A stretch of DNA of 64,000 bases from Chrysomallon squamiferum (lineage: Eukaryota > Mollusca > Gastropoda > Neomphalida > Peltospiridae): NCBI GenBank assembly GCA_012295275.1, contig CM022670.1, forward strand, positions 32,513,938 to 32,577,937, written 5' to 3'. The notes beneath the pieces are model-generated. The model saw only the letters and a list, made by a program, of their open reading frames with translations, did not search any database and was not told the DNA's origin. Below, piece by piece: positions 23,940 through 35,060 of the stretch (the first letter of the stretch is position 1; each line of letters opens with the position of its first letter). The position numbers were made by a program, and so were the translations under genes.

Positions 23940-24135
23940 ATGAAATCCAATAGTGAAAAGTGAGCCAGGATCGATTAATGTGACATTATGCCTGCAAGAG
24001 ATGAATGAGAAAAACAGACCAGTCTCAAGTACATGGTTCAAGCCCCAATCAAAACTAGTCCTAGCTTGCAGTGAATCAACACGCCACAGACCAGTCCATG
24101 TAAACCCATTCTAAACTGGCCACGTTGCAATCAGT
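23940..24135 (+). repeat. SINE-like fragment with intact B box
   Basis: CATGGTTCAAGCCCCAATC (about 24033-24051) fits the B-box consensus GGTTCRANNCC exactly. Upstream, CAGGATCGATTAATGTGAC (about 23968) matches the GGATTGATCCTGTGAC word of the other relics. A CAGACCAGTC word occurs twice (about 24016 and 24087). Confidence 0.5.
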
Positions 24136-25555
24136 TTCAAATCATAACAGTAGGTCTTTGTAGTAAGTATATCTACACAACCATTATTGACCAATCTCAT
24201 TTGCATGAGCCCATTGTTTCCCCATCAGTTTACAAGTGCATGCTTCCAACACAAGAACTATGGCCTTCTCTTGCCAATTTCATTTTCTAACTGCTGGTAG
24301 GTCTGGATACTGGAGGACTCAATTGATTTATCCAATATTTCAGACAGGAATTGCCTACGCTACAGTTAACCTTATAACTGATTTGATGAAATCACAGAGA
24401 TTTGCCCCTGATTATTGGTGCCTCTTGTAATTTATTTCTGCACAATATTGAAGGATAGTTTCTTTGGCTCCACCATTAAGATTATTGAAGCTTACAGTGT
24501 CTGTGTCTGAAAGAAGATTGTAGCAAAATATTACATACTGGCTGGAAGTTTTTATTTTTATTTCATCATTAGACTATTGCTTTTTCACCATATTTGTGGT
24601 AGAATGCAACAAGTCTTTAACACTGCTTTAATGCTTTTCTTTAAGTGGCATTTATGCCCACGGCTTGGAATAGACACTGTTTGACCAATTGGCCTGAATT
24701 GACACTGCAGTTTGGCTATTTTTAAAGATGTTGGAACACAGTAGTAATGACAACAGTGTCTGATTTCTGTTCCATTGATATTATTACAATGTGGGCTCTC
24801 AGTACAAGAAGATTGTGTTGGAGATTCATCTAAAACTGGTCTGGCCTGGAGATAACCTCAGCTATCACACAGTGATCTGAGCACAACAATTTAGCAGTTA
24901 GAAACTTGTCTTCTGTGTAGAAGATTTCTCTGGCAGTGATTCATAGAAATCAAACAACTTGATAGAGTTATTAATCTTTGGATATTATGTATTTTTTCTG
25001 TAAGTTAAGGTCAGATACAACTGTAATTTTAGAGTAAATTGAACTCTTTGGATTATTTGTTTGTATTTGTGGGTTGTGTATATACCTGTATATTTGTATG
25101 TAATTTATTTACTCTGTATTTATCAAATTTAGAGCCAGGATTGAAAATATTTTTGTTTTAATTCTATAATTTAAAAAAAGAGATTATTTATTATTATTTT
25201 TATTTTTATAACTGCTTAAGAATTTTTTTTTCAAAATAATAACTAAATTTTATGGATTTTTAAATACTTAATTATATGTGTTTGTTGCTGAGTAATTTAA
25301 ACTTATTAAATCATCTAAGAGATTTTAAAAAGAAAAAAATGTGTGAAAGTGGTAAAAATAATAGTTTAATGGTAGTTTTTGGGAATGGCTTGCTGTAAAT
25401 GGCTAATCTCTGACAAAACCAGTTTGTGGATTGAGTCAGTCTCAGAAGAGCCTAAGTGTAAAGATTGCTCTTCCTAAATTTATTGTTAGTCATACAAGAA
25501 TTATGTGAGATTTTATGATGCTCAAAATAAACATGTGATTCGATCAGAGAAGCCT
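24136..25555. other. Mixed intron-like sequence, no gene
   Basis: 24180-24920 is less AT-rich than most of the window but shows no domain-bearing frame; the 64-codon frame at 24236-24430 is unremarkable. A short imperfect duplication, GAATAGACACTG then GAATTGACACTG, lies at 24669-24705. 24960-25540 is AT-rich. Confidence 0.45.
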
Positions 25556-25559
25556 GGAA

Positions 25560-26214
25560 CTTTTTTCATTACTGAATCTTCCCCAAATTCACTAAATGAT
25601 GCGAGCACAAGACATGGTGCCATATTTTTGCTGTGGAAGACAGTTACTTCATATACTTAGCATACCCACGTCTTGAAAGCTCATCAGCATTCCCTCCATT
25701 TTGTGATATACGTATGCTCAACACTAAATCAACTCTGCTCCGGGAGAGAGAGACAGAGAGAGCGCATTACCTTGCTTGTAACAGACTTCATCAACTTGGC
25801 TGCATCATCCAGCATGCATTCTTAAGTTTCACTTTATGCTGACAGACTGTCACTGAGCCAGTTTTCAAAAACAACACCAAGGCTGCTCAGCTCTGATTCT
25901 TACACGCTTGTGGTCTGCTTGGTGTGTGTGTGTTTGTGTCTTCTGACACAATGTTGTTTTCCCTGCAGGCTGAGGTACTGCATGACTACCTTTAATTTCA
26001 GTTACCAGTTGCTTTTCTCTATGGGATCATCACGAAATGCAGTGGGTTGTGTAATGGGGTTTGTATTCACACTGTTCCTTTGCTTTCGGTCCCGCTTGGA
26101 AATAGCAGGATACTGCCAGTGCCAAGTTTCAAAATTCCATTACATGAAACTTGTGCCTGTGTCATGGGCATTGAGGTGAATGTTCATGTGACAGTTAATT
26201 ACCATTTGGACAAT
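25560..26214 (+). promoter_or_regulatory. GC-richer island, candidate promoter/5' UTR of the exon at 26215
   Basis: About 650 bp of relatively GC-rich, complex sequence with several CpGs, immediately upstream of a candidate first coding exon. A pyrimidine tract ending in an acceptor-like CCCTGCAG (AG at 25967-25968) could begin a 5' UTR exon at 25969. The open frame of the downstream ATG extends back, without an ATG, to about 25996. No clear TATA box is assigned. Confidence 0.35.
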
Positions 26215-26288
26215 ATGGCTGCTGTATATAAAAAATTCAAAAAAATGGTCATACCTCGACGAAGGAGAAAGCCTTTGCACCTTCCGAT
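26215..26288 (+). CDS. Candidate first coding exon, unknown protein (partial)
   Basis: An ATG in good context (A at -3, G at +4) opens 24 codons plus two bases and ends at a consensus donor, GTAAGT, at 26289. The peptide begins MAAVYKKFKKMV and ends IPRRRRKPLHLP, a strongly basic N-terminus. Such termini can be membrane-associating, nuclear-targeting or isoform-specific leaders; I do not recognise the protein. The frame is also open upstream to 25996, so an internal exon starting at 25969 or later is an alternative, but no upstream ATG lies in that frame. The exon sits at the downstream edge of a GC-richer island, as expected for a first exon. The intron that follows would be very long, since no in-frame acceptor exon is evident nearby. 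The exon is inferred from frame, start context and donor only. Confidence 0.4.
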
Positions 26289-28265
26289 GTAAGTACCTGA
26301 ACAGCATGATTTAACCATTTTTATGTCTTTTTTTACCTGTAGATAAAATATTTATCTAAATACTTTATATGACTGTCATTTGGGTTTTAAAATTAAATAT
26401 AATTAAGTTAATGGATGTTTCAAAATTTTTATTGTTTCAGAGATTTAATAAACTATTGATTAATATATTTCAAAACGATATAATCATCATCATCATCATA
26501 TTCATCATTATCATTACTATGATTATTATTACCATTATTAGTAGTATTAGTGTTATTACAACACAACACACACACACACACACACTTTTTCATATATAAA
26601 TTAAGGTATAGGTAGTTATTAAAATTATTGTAAGTGGAATTTGTATAAAGTTCATTATTTTGTTACATGTTTTTAAAAAATAATAAAAAATGAAAATATG
26701 TATTAAAACAAGTGTTCAAGAGCAGTTATATATCCTCTAAGTTGTAGGTCAAGGTCATTATAATGAATATTTTTACTGTTTTTAATCAATTGTTTTGCAG
26801 ACACATTATAATAGTTACACCATTAAACTGTTTTAATTTTCTTTTATTCTATATGGCTTTTTCCTAAAATATTTTTAACCAGTAATTTATGTATATTTGA
26901 TACAGAATCAGGAAGTTAAACTGATAACTACAGATAACATAGTCAATAAATTAGCAGGGTTATTTCTACGCACATACAGGTCTGTTTTTCCCACCATGTC
27001 ATAAACAAATCTTGGAATTAAATGATGAGTATTTATTTTATTCATAACTTTATTCATATTTTATTCATAACCCACTTCATTTGTAGATTTAACTACAAAC
27101 CAAAATTTATTGTTAAAAGTTAAGCCACTAAACAAATTTGAAGGTTTTATTGTCAGATTTAATTGCAATTACTCAAATAAATTCATAAAGAAAAACCCCA
27201 AAACATCATTGCTCTCACATCTTATAAACATATGTTCATGCAATTTAACTGTCAGAATTTGTTGTTTTCAATTACAAAGTTTATCAAATGATCTACATAC
27301 TTCCTCTTAAAATTTTTAAAATTGATGACGTGTGTTTATGTAACTTTTTCAGATAAGAGTTCTGTTTGCATTAAAAAAAGTAATAATTTACACTTTAAAT
27401 TGAAGTGAAGCAATTTATGTTTTTAATCAAACTCTTGAATATGACTCATAATTAATAACCAAGCTTAAATATATATATATGAGTTGTAATAGGTTTATAT
27501 ATGTAAATGTGTTTGCATTCAAGCGAGTAAGAAAAATTATGTGTTAATAACTATGTGTGTTTTAATTGGGAAATGAATGTGACCCTGGCATTGCATAAAT
27601 AACTGCATATTTATATCTGTCTTTGAATGTGAATATGTGTTTGTGAGTGCATATGTATGTAAACTTGCTAAGATGTATTGATTCATGTGCATGTAATTAC
27701 TTATGTATACAAGCATATGTTGTCTGTGTATGTACATGTGTATTTGAGTGTTTGTATACAAATTCTTATACACATACATACACAACCTACTCATATGTAT
27801 ATACACACATACACACATGTATATATGCAAGTACTTGTTAATGTATTCAGTATTTCCAGACTTTATTGTTTGCCTGGAGATAAAACACAGATAAGATGCC
27901 ACCATACCATTGATAATTACTGTAATTAAAATAGGGAATGTTTTTTAAACGGGAATGTTAGTTGGACTTCTTTTTTAAAATTATTCTCTCACATCTTTCA
28001 TGCTGTTTCAGTTACATACTGCAAACATGCGGCAACATTAATTTGGAAATGTACAAGTTGCAAAGAATTCTGGGATTTAAGGATGCTTAGGAGAATGCAG
28101 TTACAAATAAAAATCTTCTCAAATTAGTGAAAGTTTTCTTTCCATTATGTTAGAAATTCTATGGCAGATATTTTAGATCTGGCAGAAAGAATCAGTCTTC
28201 ATGCTAACTGAATTAAATGACTGACCCCACTGGATGTAGGGTTTAATTAACTTTGATAACATCAT
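26289..28265. other. Intron-like AT-rich stretch with microsatellites
   Basis: ATC/ATT triplets and a CA tract at 26485-26584; TA/TG/CA-rich interrupted microsatellite at 27600-27830. The overlapping 122-codon minus and 83-codon plus frames come from that microsatellite. No exon supported. Confidence 0.55.
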
Positions 28266-28269
28266 CAAG

Positions 28270-28650
28270 TAGGGTTACATTTCAACTGGGTTTCATTCAA
28301 GTATTACTACATTTTTATTAGGTTTCATTCAAATATTGTTACATTTTGATCTGATTTCATTCAAATATTATATTTTGTCTAGGCTTCATTGAAGTATTAT
28401 TACAATTTTGTTGTGTTTCTTTCAAACACTGTTATATGTTGCCTGGGTTTTATTCAAGTATTATTAAGTTTTGATAGGATTTAATTCAAGTGCTCTTATA
28501 TTCAGACAGGATTTCATTCAAGTATTATTACAGTTTGATTCAATTTGATTGTATTGTTACATTTTGTCTTGTTTCATTCAAATACTGTTACATTTTGACT
28601 GGGTTTCCCTCAAGTATTGTTACATTTTGATTGAGTTTCATTTCAGTACG
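28270..28650. repeat. Degenerate tandem array with 32 bp period, about 12 copies
   Basis: The unit GGTTTCATTCAAGTATTATT plus ACATTTTGATTG recurs. TTCATTCAA or a variant starts at 28292, 28324, 28356, 28385, 28417, 28449, 28481, 28513, 28573, 28605 and 28637, so the spacing stays close to 32 bp although copies differ at many positions. Since 32 is not a multiple of 3, this is not a coding repeat. Confidence 0.88.
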
Positions 28651-29089
28651 TTTATTTAATCCCATCCTTACTCATTTGTTTTCTTAGTTTGTTTTAAACT
28701 CTGGGCTATAAGTAGAGTGTGTGTGGTGATCTTTTTTTTGTCTTCTTTTCCTTCTTCTTCTGGCTGGCAGTGGAAATGAAGATTGCCATCAATCATTCTG
28801 CGGGTGTTATCAAAATAGATTGCGAATAACAGTTTTATTTTGTAATGTTCACAAAGGGAATGAGAAAAACACACTACGTTGTTTAATGTTTCACTCAAGT
28901 TTCTGCTGCAGGCTGTTTTCTGTTGGAAATTAAAAGAACAACATTCATTGGCTTCATTAATAATTCCTCAAAGAAAATAAAAACCAAGTGACAATAGAAT
29001 AAAGTAAAAAGACCAATTTTATAAAATGATCACCTTGCTGAGTGATTTTTTTATTTTTTATTTTATTGAGTTGTTAAATTTTTTCCCTT

Positions 29090-29285
29090 CTTATTAAAAC
29101 TGTTGTGTTTTTGTAAGGAGAAGATACATTGAGAGACACATAATTATTATTATTTTTTTTTTTTCATTCATTTCACAGACTAGTTGCAAAAAATAGCTTT
29201 GAACAAAATGTATGCATCATAAGTTTTGAAACTTTACTTTGCAAACAGAATATGCTAAAATCAAGGCATATCATATGTTTGGCAT
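29090..29285 (+). repeat. Local duplication, copy A (copy B at 30680-30880)
   Basis: Shared collinear words: TTCTT(A/G)TTAAAA, TTTTTGTAAGGAGAAGATACATT / TTTTTATAAAGAGAAGATACATT, GAGA.A.ATAATTA, CAGACTAGTTGCAAAA / CACACCAGTTGTAAAA, and ATAGCTTTG(A/G)A. They end with TTTTGAAACTTTACTTTGCAAACAGA / TTTTGAAACATTACCTTGTATACAGA. Confidence 0.8.
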
Positions 29286-29289
29286 TAAT

Positions 29290-29565
29290 CTGAAGTTATT
29301 TTATTAAAATTTTTGAGTTAACATGAATTAATTCATGTCAATTTTGATTTAAGTTTTAGATTTTTTATTCAACATTTTCCAGTTAATGCAAGTCAATGTT
29401 AGGTTATTTCTTTCAACCTTTTCAGAATTTAGGTTATTTTATTTAGCTATTTTGTTTAATCGAAATTAATTTTGAGGTTATTTAATTCAGCCTTTTGAGT
29501 TAATTTAAGTCAATTTTGAGGTTATTTTATAAGATTTTTTAAGTTAAATCAGTTTCAAGATTTAC
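29290..29565. repeat. Degenerate tandem array, unit about 44 bp
   Basis: Units of the type TTTTGAGTTAATTTAAGTCAA plus TTTTGAGGTTATTTTATTCA. AGGTTATT words fall at 29401, 29431, 29475 and 29519; earlier copies are more diverged. The array directly abuts duplication copy A. Confidence 0.7.
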
Positions 29566-30679
29566 AAATATTTCAGAAGGCAAAATAATTTAGTTTTTCT
29601 GTCCTTGACTCTATCTCCTTTGAATGAATTGCCTGTATTTTCTAGGATTAAGAGCTTTGTTCTAGGAAATTCATGTTATGTTATAGAAGGTTAATTATAA
29701 GACCTAATGCTGTAGTTGTAAACATCTCCAATTAACATTTTTATTATATTTATTACTTTTATGAATATAAATGCAAATATTCCTGTTTCTTCTCAAAGAA
29801 ATGTTTATTTTTTGCCTAAAATGAAATGTTTTTTGGTTGTTTCATTTTTTTTTTCTTTTTAACTTTTTATAAAATGTTAACCCTATTGTTTTTATTTTAT
29901 TCATTTTATGTCTGAAATAATTTACAAGATGGCATGAATTCTAGACTTTTCTATATTTGTTGGGGAAAATAGAATAAATAATAACCAAAGAAAAGAAGAA
30001 GAAGAAGAAGGACCATTTTAATTATCTACTATTTAACGATCCATCCAGGAACTGTTCGGATGTGAAATAAAGTCAAAACATGCATGTAAGTGAATTAACA
30101 TATCACGTATATCTACCATTATCATGTTTTCTTGTCATGCTTCCACCACTTTTTAATACCCATCTTAATTAGTTGCTCATCATAGCATGATAGAGGAATT
30201 TTTATTTCCATGGTGTACAAATGAGATTGGTTTGTAATCATTATCTTAACTACAGACTTTCTGATTGCCTTCTCATGACCATGTACCATCATCCCATCCT
30301 TTCAGAGCTCATTTGTTGATCCATACTTTTCTGTGTTTTCACCCATCTTCTGATTAGTTATTAACTGGGCTTCAAATCATTTTCTGTGGTTCACTGAAGC
30401 ATGTTATCTGATGTGGCATCACCAAAAATATCTCTAATTGGTAGATAGCTTCATTCTTGAATATAGTTCACCCTACAAAAAAAAGAAGAAAAAAAAAAGA
30501 AATAGAAAAGAAAAACAAAAAGGAAGCTGACAAAAAATGTCACCGGGAAATGTGTTATTTTAGGGATTAAAGGAAATCAAGTGCAATTCAAACTTGGTTA
30601 TCTTTTGTTGTTTTTTCATTTTACAGATCTTATCATAAGATAATTTAATACCTGCAACTGTTTTTCTGTTTTTTCTTCT
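29566..30679. other. Intron-like AT-rich stretch
   Basis: GAA triplets at 29993-30011 and A-rich tract at 30476-30515. 30040-30440 is less repetitive, with no supported function. Confidence 0.45.
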
Positions 30680-30880
30680 TGTTAAAAACTACCATGTTTT
30701 TATAAAGAGAAGATACATTCAAAGAGAGATAATTAATTTGGCAGGTTTTTTTTACACACCAGTTGTAAAATAGCTTTGGAAAAACTTACGCATCCTAACT
30801 TTTGAAACATTACCTTGTATACAGAGTATGAATTAAAAAAATATCTTTGCTGAAAACAAGATATACCATATGTTTTGAAA
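30680..30880 (+). repeat. Local duplication, copy B (see 29090-29285)
   Basis: Matches copy A collinearly at about 75-80% identity by eye, offset about 1.6 kb, same orientation. Confidence 0.8.
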
Positions 30881-31495
30881 CATTAACTTGTCTAAATATA
30901 ATATTGTAAAATCTCTTTTCTAACATCAAGATATGTCTGAAACATTAGCTTGTATGCAGAATATGTTTATCCCTGCTATGATATGTTCTATACTATCTTT
31001 TATACATTGTGTATAAGAAAAACATATCTTTGCTAACATAAAGATTATAAAAATGCATATCTTTCTGAAAACATTACTTTGTATAAAGAAAAAAATATGT
31101 GTAAGAAAAACTTCATCTCTGCTAACATCAAGGTATATCTATATATTTTGAAACATTACCTTTATACCTGCAGGTGTTTTCAGACTTTTTTTCAGGTTAA
31201 ATCTTATCATATTTTGGTACACAGAAAATGTAATCTAAGATGTATTATTTTTTAACAAGAGATGTAAAAGATGGTAAATCTGGAATATTAATAAGTTTTG
31301 AAATTTTATATTATGTATGGAGATAACTGCATAACAAAAATAAATGTCTGCTAACATGAAAATATATTGTATGTTTTTAAACATTAGTCTAATATATAAT
31401 ATGTGTAAGAAAGCAAATGTCTGGATAAATCAAAATATATTGTAGTTTTTAAACTTAGCCTATATAGAGAGAACATAAAAGAAATTTCTAATAAC
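30800..31495. repeat. Degenerate tandem array of about 60-130 bp units
   Basis: Recurring words: TTGAAACATTACCTTGTAT(A)C, AGAATATGTGTAAGAAAAA, ATATCTTTGCTAACATCAAG and ATATACCATATGTTTTGAAA. The 3' part of duplication copy B is itself one unit of this array, so expansion probably followed the duplication. Confidence 0.6.
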
Positions 31496-33300
31496 ATTAA
31501 TTTATTTTAAATATAAAAGGCATCTATAAGAAAGAAAAAAAAAACTATTTAAGATGTCATCAAAAAAATTAGAAATTTTCTTTTTGATCTTTGTATGTTA
31601 AAGATCTTGGCCTGTTGTAAGAAGTCCACAACTTTGATAAATCAGCCATTTGGTTCATTTTTTTAAATGATGGATATAAATTAACATAATTATATTCAAG
31701 CAAATCTGTAATTCACTGAATTCTTTGTTATAACTCTGTGTTGACAGCCAGAGCTGAATGTTAATTTAAACATAAAAAGAAAGTAAAGATGATGTCAGTA
31801 GATTTTCTTTCTTACAGAAAAAGAGGTCCAAGCATAACTGTCATGCTATATATATATTTTTGTTTTTGATTACTAATTGTTCTAAGAAAATAGTTGTGTT
31901 ATTCCAATGCAGAAAGAAATGTGTTAATTTGTACAAGTGATAAATATTAAATAGCAAGTATAATTTGTTTTTTAGAGGAATTCTAATAGTAAAATATAAC
32001 AGTAAATAACAGGCTCATGCAGAATTAAGAAGGATGACATTTTTTCCTCTACTTTTTTTTTTTTGTGTGTGTTTATGTTAACACACTTTAAATGAATAGA
32101 CCTAGAATAATGCTATTTTGAAATAATCTATTTATTCTAATTTATTATTATTGTTATTTTTTTTTTCTTTTCTGTTTCTGTTATAAAAATATTATACTTT
32201 GTTATTAGTAAAGATTATTCACTACTTTTAAATCAGACAACAGTTTGAAAATATACAAAATGTATTTAGGTTATTCAGTTGTTTGAACAATTGTTTGTTT
32301 CAAGGTTTTTGGTAGGGATTGATGTTGGGTTTTGGGGGGTTTTGTTCTTTTTTCTTTTTTTTTAAAATTCATTTATTATTTTTTTTTTGTTGTTGTTGTT
32401 TTCTTGTTTTGATGGGTTTTCTTTTCCATTGTTGGTTTTTCAAGGGTTTTTTTATTTTTTTAATTTTTTTTATACTTAATGGATTAATGTTAAAACACCT
32501 TTATAATAATGCTCTCTGTAAACAACAGATGTTTATACAAGCCATTTAAAAACCTTTACAATAAATTATAAAAACTAATCTCATATTACTGAATTAAAAA
32601 ATAGAACTGGGTGAGAGCAATAACTTTAATTGTAGTGTTGAAAACTCAAGGTTAAAATGAATGTTTTAGTGTTACTTGTCAATAACTGTTCCAGAATTTG
32701 TTAATAAATCATGATTTTCTTACATTTTAGAAATGTTTATCACATATTTAATTTTAAAAATGATAATGTTAAAAATAAATGTGCAGCTTGAATTTCCTAG
32801 TTCACTATTTTGAAAAGATATATATATCTATGGGATTTTCATGACGTCTTGGATCAATATTTAAATTTTTTTTTTAGCCAAAAAAAGAAATACCTAGACA
32901 CATGTGCTTCAGATAAGATCAAGATGACACTTATGTCTTCACCAGTGGAAATGCTTAGAATTATAATGACTTTTTCTTTTTTCAAAATCATTTTCTTTTT
33001 TCCTCTGCTTTTTGTGACTGGTTTGCTTGAAAATGACAGTCACTGGCTTAAGCAGTGGAATCAATTTGATGGACAGAAAGAGCAGAAGACAAGTTTATTG
33101 GTGATTTTTAGCTCGTCTGAGTGTTCTACAAGACTGGAATTAGAAAGGATTCACAGAACGACAATTAAGTGAATCAGTTGAAACTAACAGACCCTGCTAA
33201 CGAGGAGTACAGTGTACACACAGACACACATTAGTTAGTGCTTTATAGCTCAAAGTGTTATCTGCATTCAGTTTTAGATCTATACTAAGTCCACACACAG
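31496..33300. other. AT-rich stretch; longest open frame outside repeats at 32810-33172
   Basis: The frame 32810-33172 (+) is 120 codons. Its first part is read through AT-rich sequence. From about 32880 an acceptor-like T-run plus TAG is followed by a 98-codon open stretch containing a hydrophobic segment (MTFSFFKIIFFFPLLFVTG) and a charged C-terminus ending RIHRTTIK. It could be a terminal exon of an unknown gene, but composition alone can give this. 32330-32470 is T/G-rich low complexity. Confidence 0.3.
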
Positions 33301-33307
33301 AAAGATT

Positions 33308-33540
33308 GTCTTGATAATGGGTTGTCTTAATGCAGGCTACTTTAATAATGAACTGCCTAAGACTTTTTAATAACAGACAATTTTAAAATAGGCTCTTCTA
33401 ATAATGTATTGTTTCAGAATAGGTTGTTTTAATAATAGACATTTATAAAAACAAGCTGTCTTAATGATGGTCTGTTTTTTAAATAGTCTAATTTAATGAG
33501 AACTGCCTTAAAATAGGCCAATTTAATTATTGGACAGTTG
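33308..33540. repeat. Degenerate tandem array, period about 31-33 bp, about 7 copies
   Basis: Units of the type AATAGGCTGTTTTAATAATGGACTG. Anchor words (TTTAATAATG and variants) fall roughly every 31-33 bp from 33309 to 33518. Confidence 0.75.
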
Positions 33541-34465
33541 TAGTTTTCAATTCAATTTTAGTTTTTGTTCGGATTTTCTGCTGAATATATTAACTCATGG
33601 ATAAAGAACATTTTATTTGCTTTAAACAAAATATATATTATTTTTAATGATTTTTTAAAAATATTTTCTTTATTCAATGGATTTGCTTTAACAGGATTAT
33701 TTTTAGTTATCAGTTTACCAAAGAAGATACATTATATACTTTTGTGAGCATGTTTTGTAAGGAAAGATCTTTATTACAAAATAAATTTGTAAGTGATATT
33801 GTCATTAACAACTAATAAATAAGAGCATGTGCAGTATTTAACTGAATAATCTTTTTTTTTTAATGTAATATAGTTCATACTGCAATCAGATGCATTGCAT
33901 TATAAAATTTCTTAAATGAATGAATGAAAAAAGAAATTATCATCTTCTCTTTTTTTCAAAGAAGAGATTTTACAAGTGCAGTTTTGGTTTTAAAAATTTA
34001 CAAAATATTTTCCAATTCAGTATTTGGCTTAGTAACAAACTGGCACTTTTAAGATAAGTTAGGTCAGACATTTATATATCATTAGCAATGTATCTTTACA
34101 CTTCATTTTTTTTTTTTTTTTTTTTGTATTTTGTTCACTTGAGTGCCAAACCTCAGCTTGACTTGTATCATTTGCTGTGATGTATAAGTAACAGCAACAA
34201 AGATATACAATCCCTGATGGGGCCAAGCTGGGAGCCTCTTCATTTGTTTTCATTTTATCTTTATGTCTTCTTTGATTAATTACACAGATAAAATTTCACT
34301 TTTTTTATCTATACACCAGCTACTGTAGACTTGAACATTCAAAATAAAAAAAATATGTTATATTATTATCATTGATTGCCATACTCTATAGAAAACATTT
34401 TTAATCTAATAAGTTTAAAATAATTTCTGTTAAAGCATTTATATTTGCTCATTTGTAGGAAAATC
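33541..34465. other. AT-rich stretch; more complex patch at 34130-34260
   Basis: Poly-T at 34108-34125. 34130-34260 is non-repetitive and of higher complexity (contains CCCTGATGGGGCCAAGC), but too short to classify. Confidence 0.4.
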
Positions 34466-34489
34466 ATTTGGCTTACAAATAGAAAGTTT

Positions 34490-34755
34490 TGTAACATGAA
34501 AATATAAAGTTTAAAAAACAAACTAATGGCTATATTTATCAAATTGAAAATACAAATATAAAAAAGACAAAATATATACACTAATGACATATTTACAACA
34601 TCTGAAAATACATATTTTTAATTAAAACCCTCTAGAAGGAAACAAAAAACCCCACACTAATGACCACCTTTATAAAGTTTGAAAATACATTTTTAAAAGA
34701 GAAAAAATAAATGAGACTGTATTTATAACATTTGAAAATAAATCTTTAACAAAAG
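34490..34755. repeat. Degenerate tandem array, about 50-75 bp unit, four copies
   Basis: TTTATAACATTTGAAAATACATTTTTAA-type words recur around 34545, 34604, 34680 and 34732, each followed by AAAAGA and CACTAATGAC-type words. Confidence 0.7.
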
Positions 34756-35060
34756 CCTACAGAAAATCATAAGCTCATCTTATCCTAAGCTAACTTTTTT
34801 AAAAGATGTAAAACAATCCTAAGTATGTTGGTTCTACATCTAATGGTCTTGGGTGATGAACAATTCCTAACACATGGAATACAATTCACTGAGGTATGTT
34901 CCAGTGTTTGGCATGGCATGACAGAATGGATTCCTGTACTTCTCATTGCCGTTTAAAATGGTTCCCTAATTACTCCTGTCTGCTGTAAAATCATCTTAAT
35001 TGTTATAAATGTGTTCATTTTCCAGAACAGAAGAGGTTTTTTTCATTTCTCTTTGTTTTT
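34756..35060. promoter_or_regulatory. Weak candidate conserved non-coding element (34860-35040)
   Basis: Non-repetitive sequence with CCCTAATTACTCC and TCTTAATTGTTATAAATG homeodomain-like words, richer in GC than its flanks. Texture-based call only. Confidence 0.25.

Noticed and set aside
24236-24430. 64-codon plus-strand frame as an exon
   Set aside because: No donor at its end, no acceptor before it and no domain; it lies next to a SINE-like fragment.
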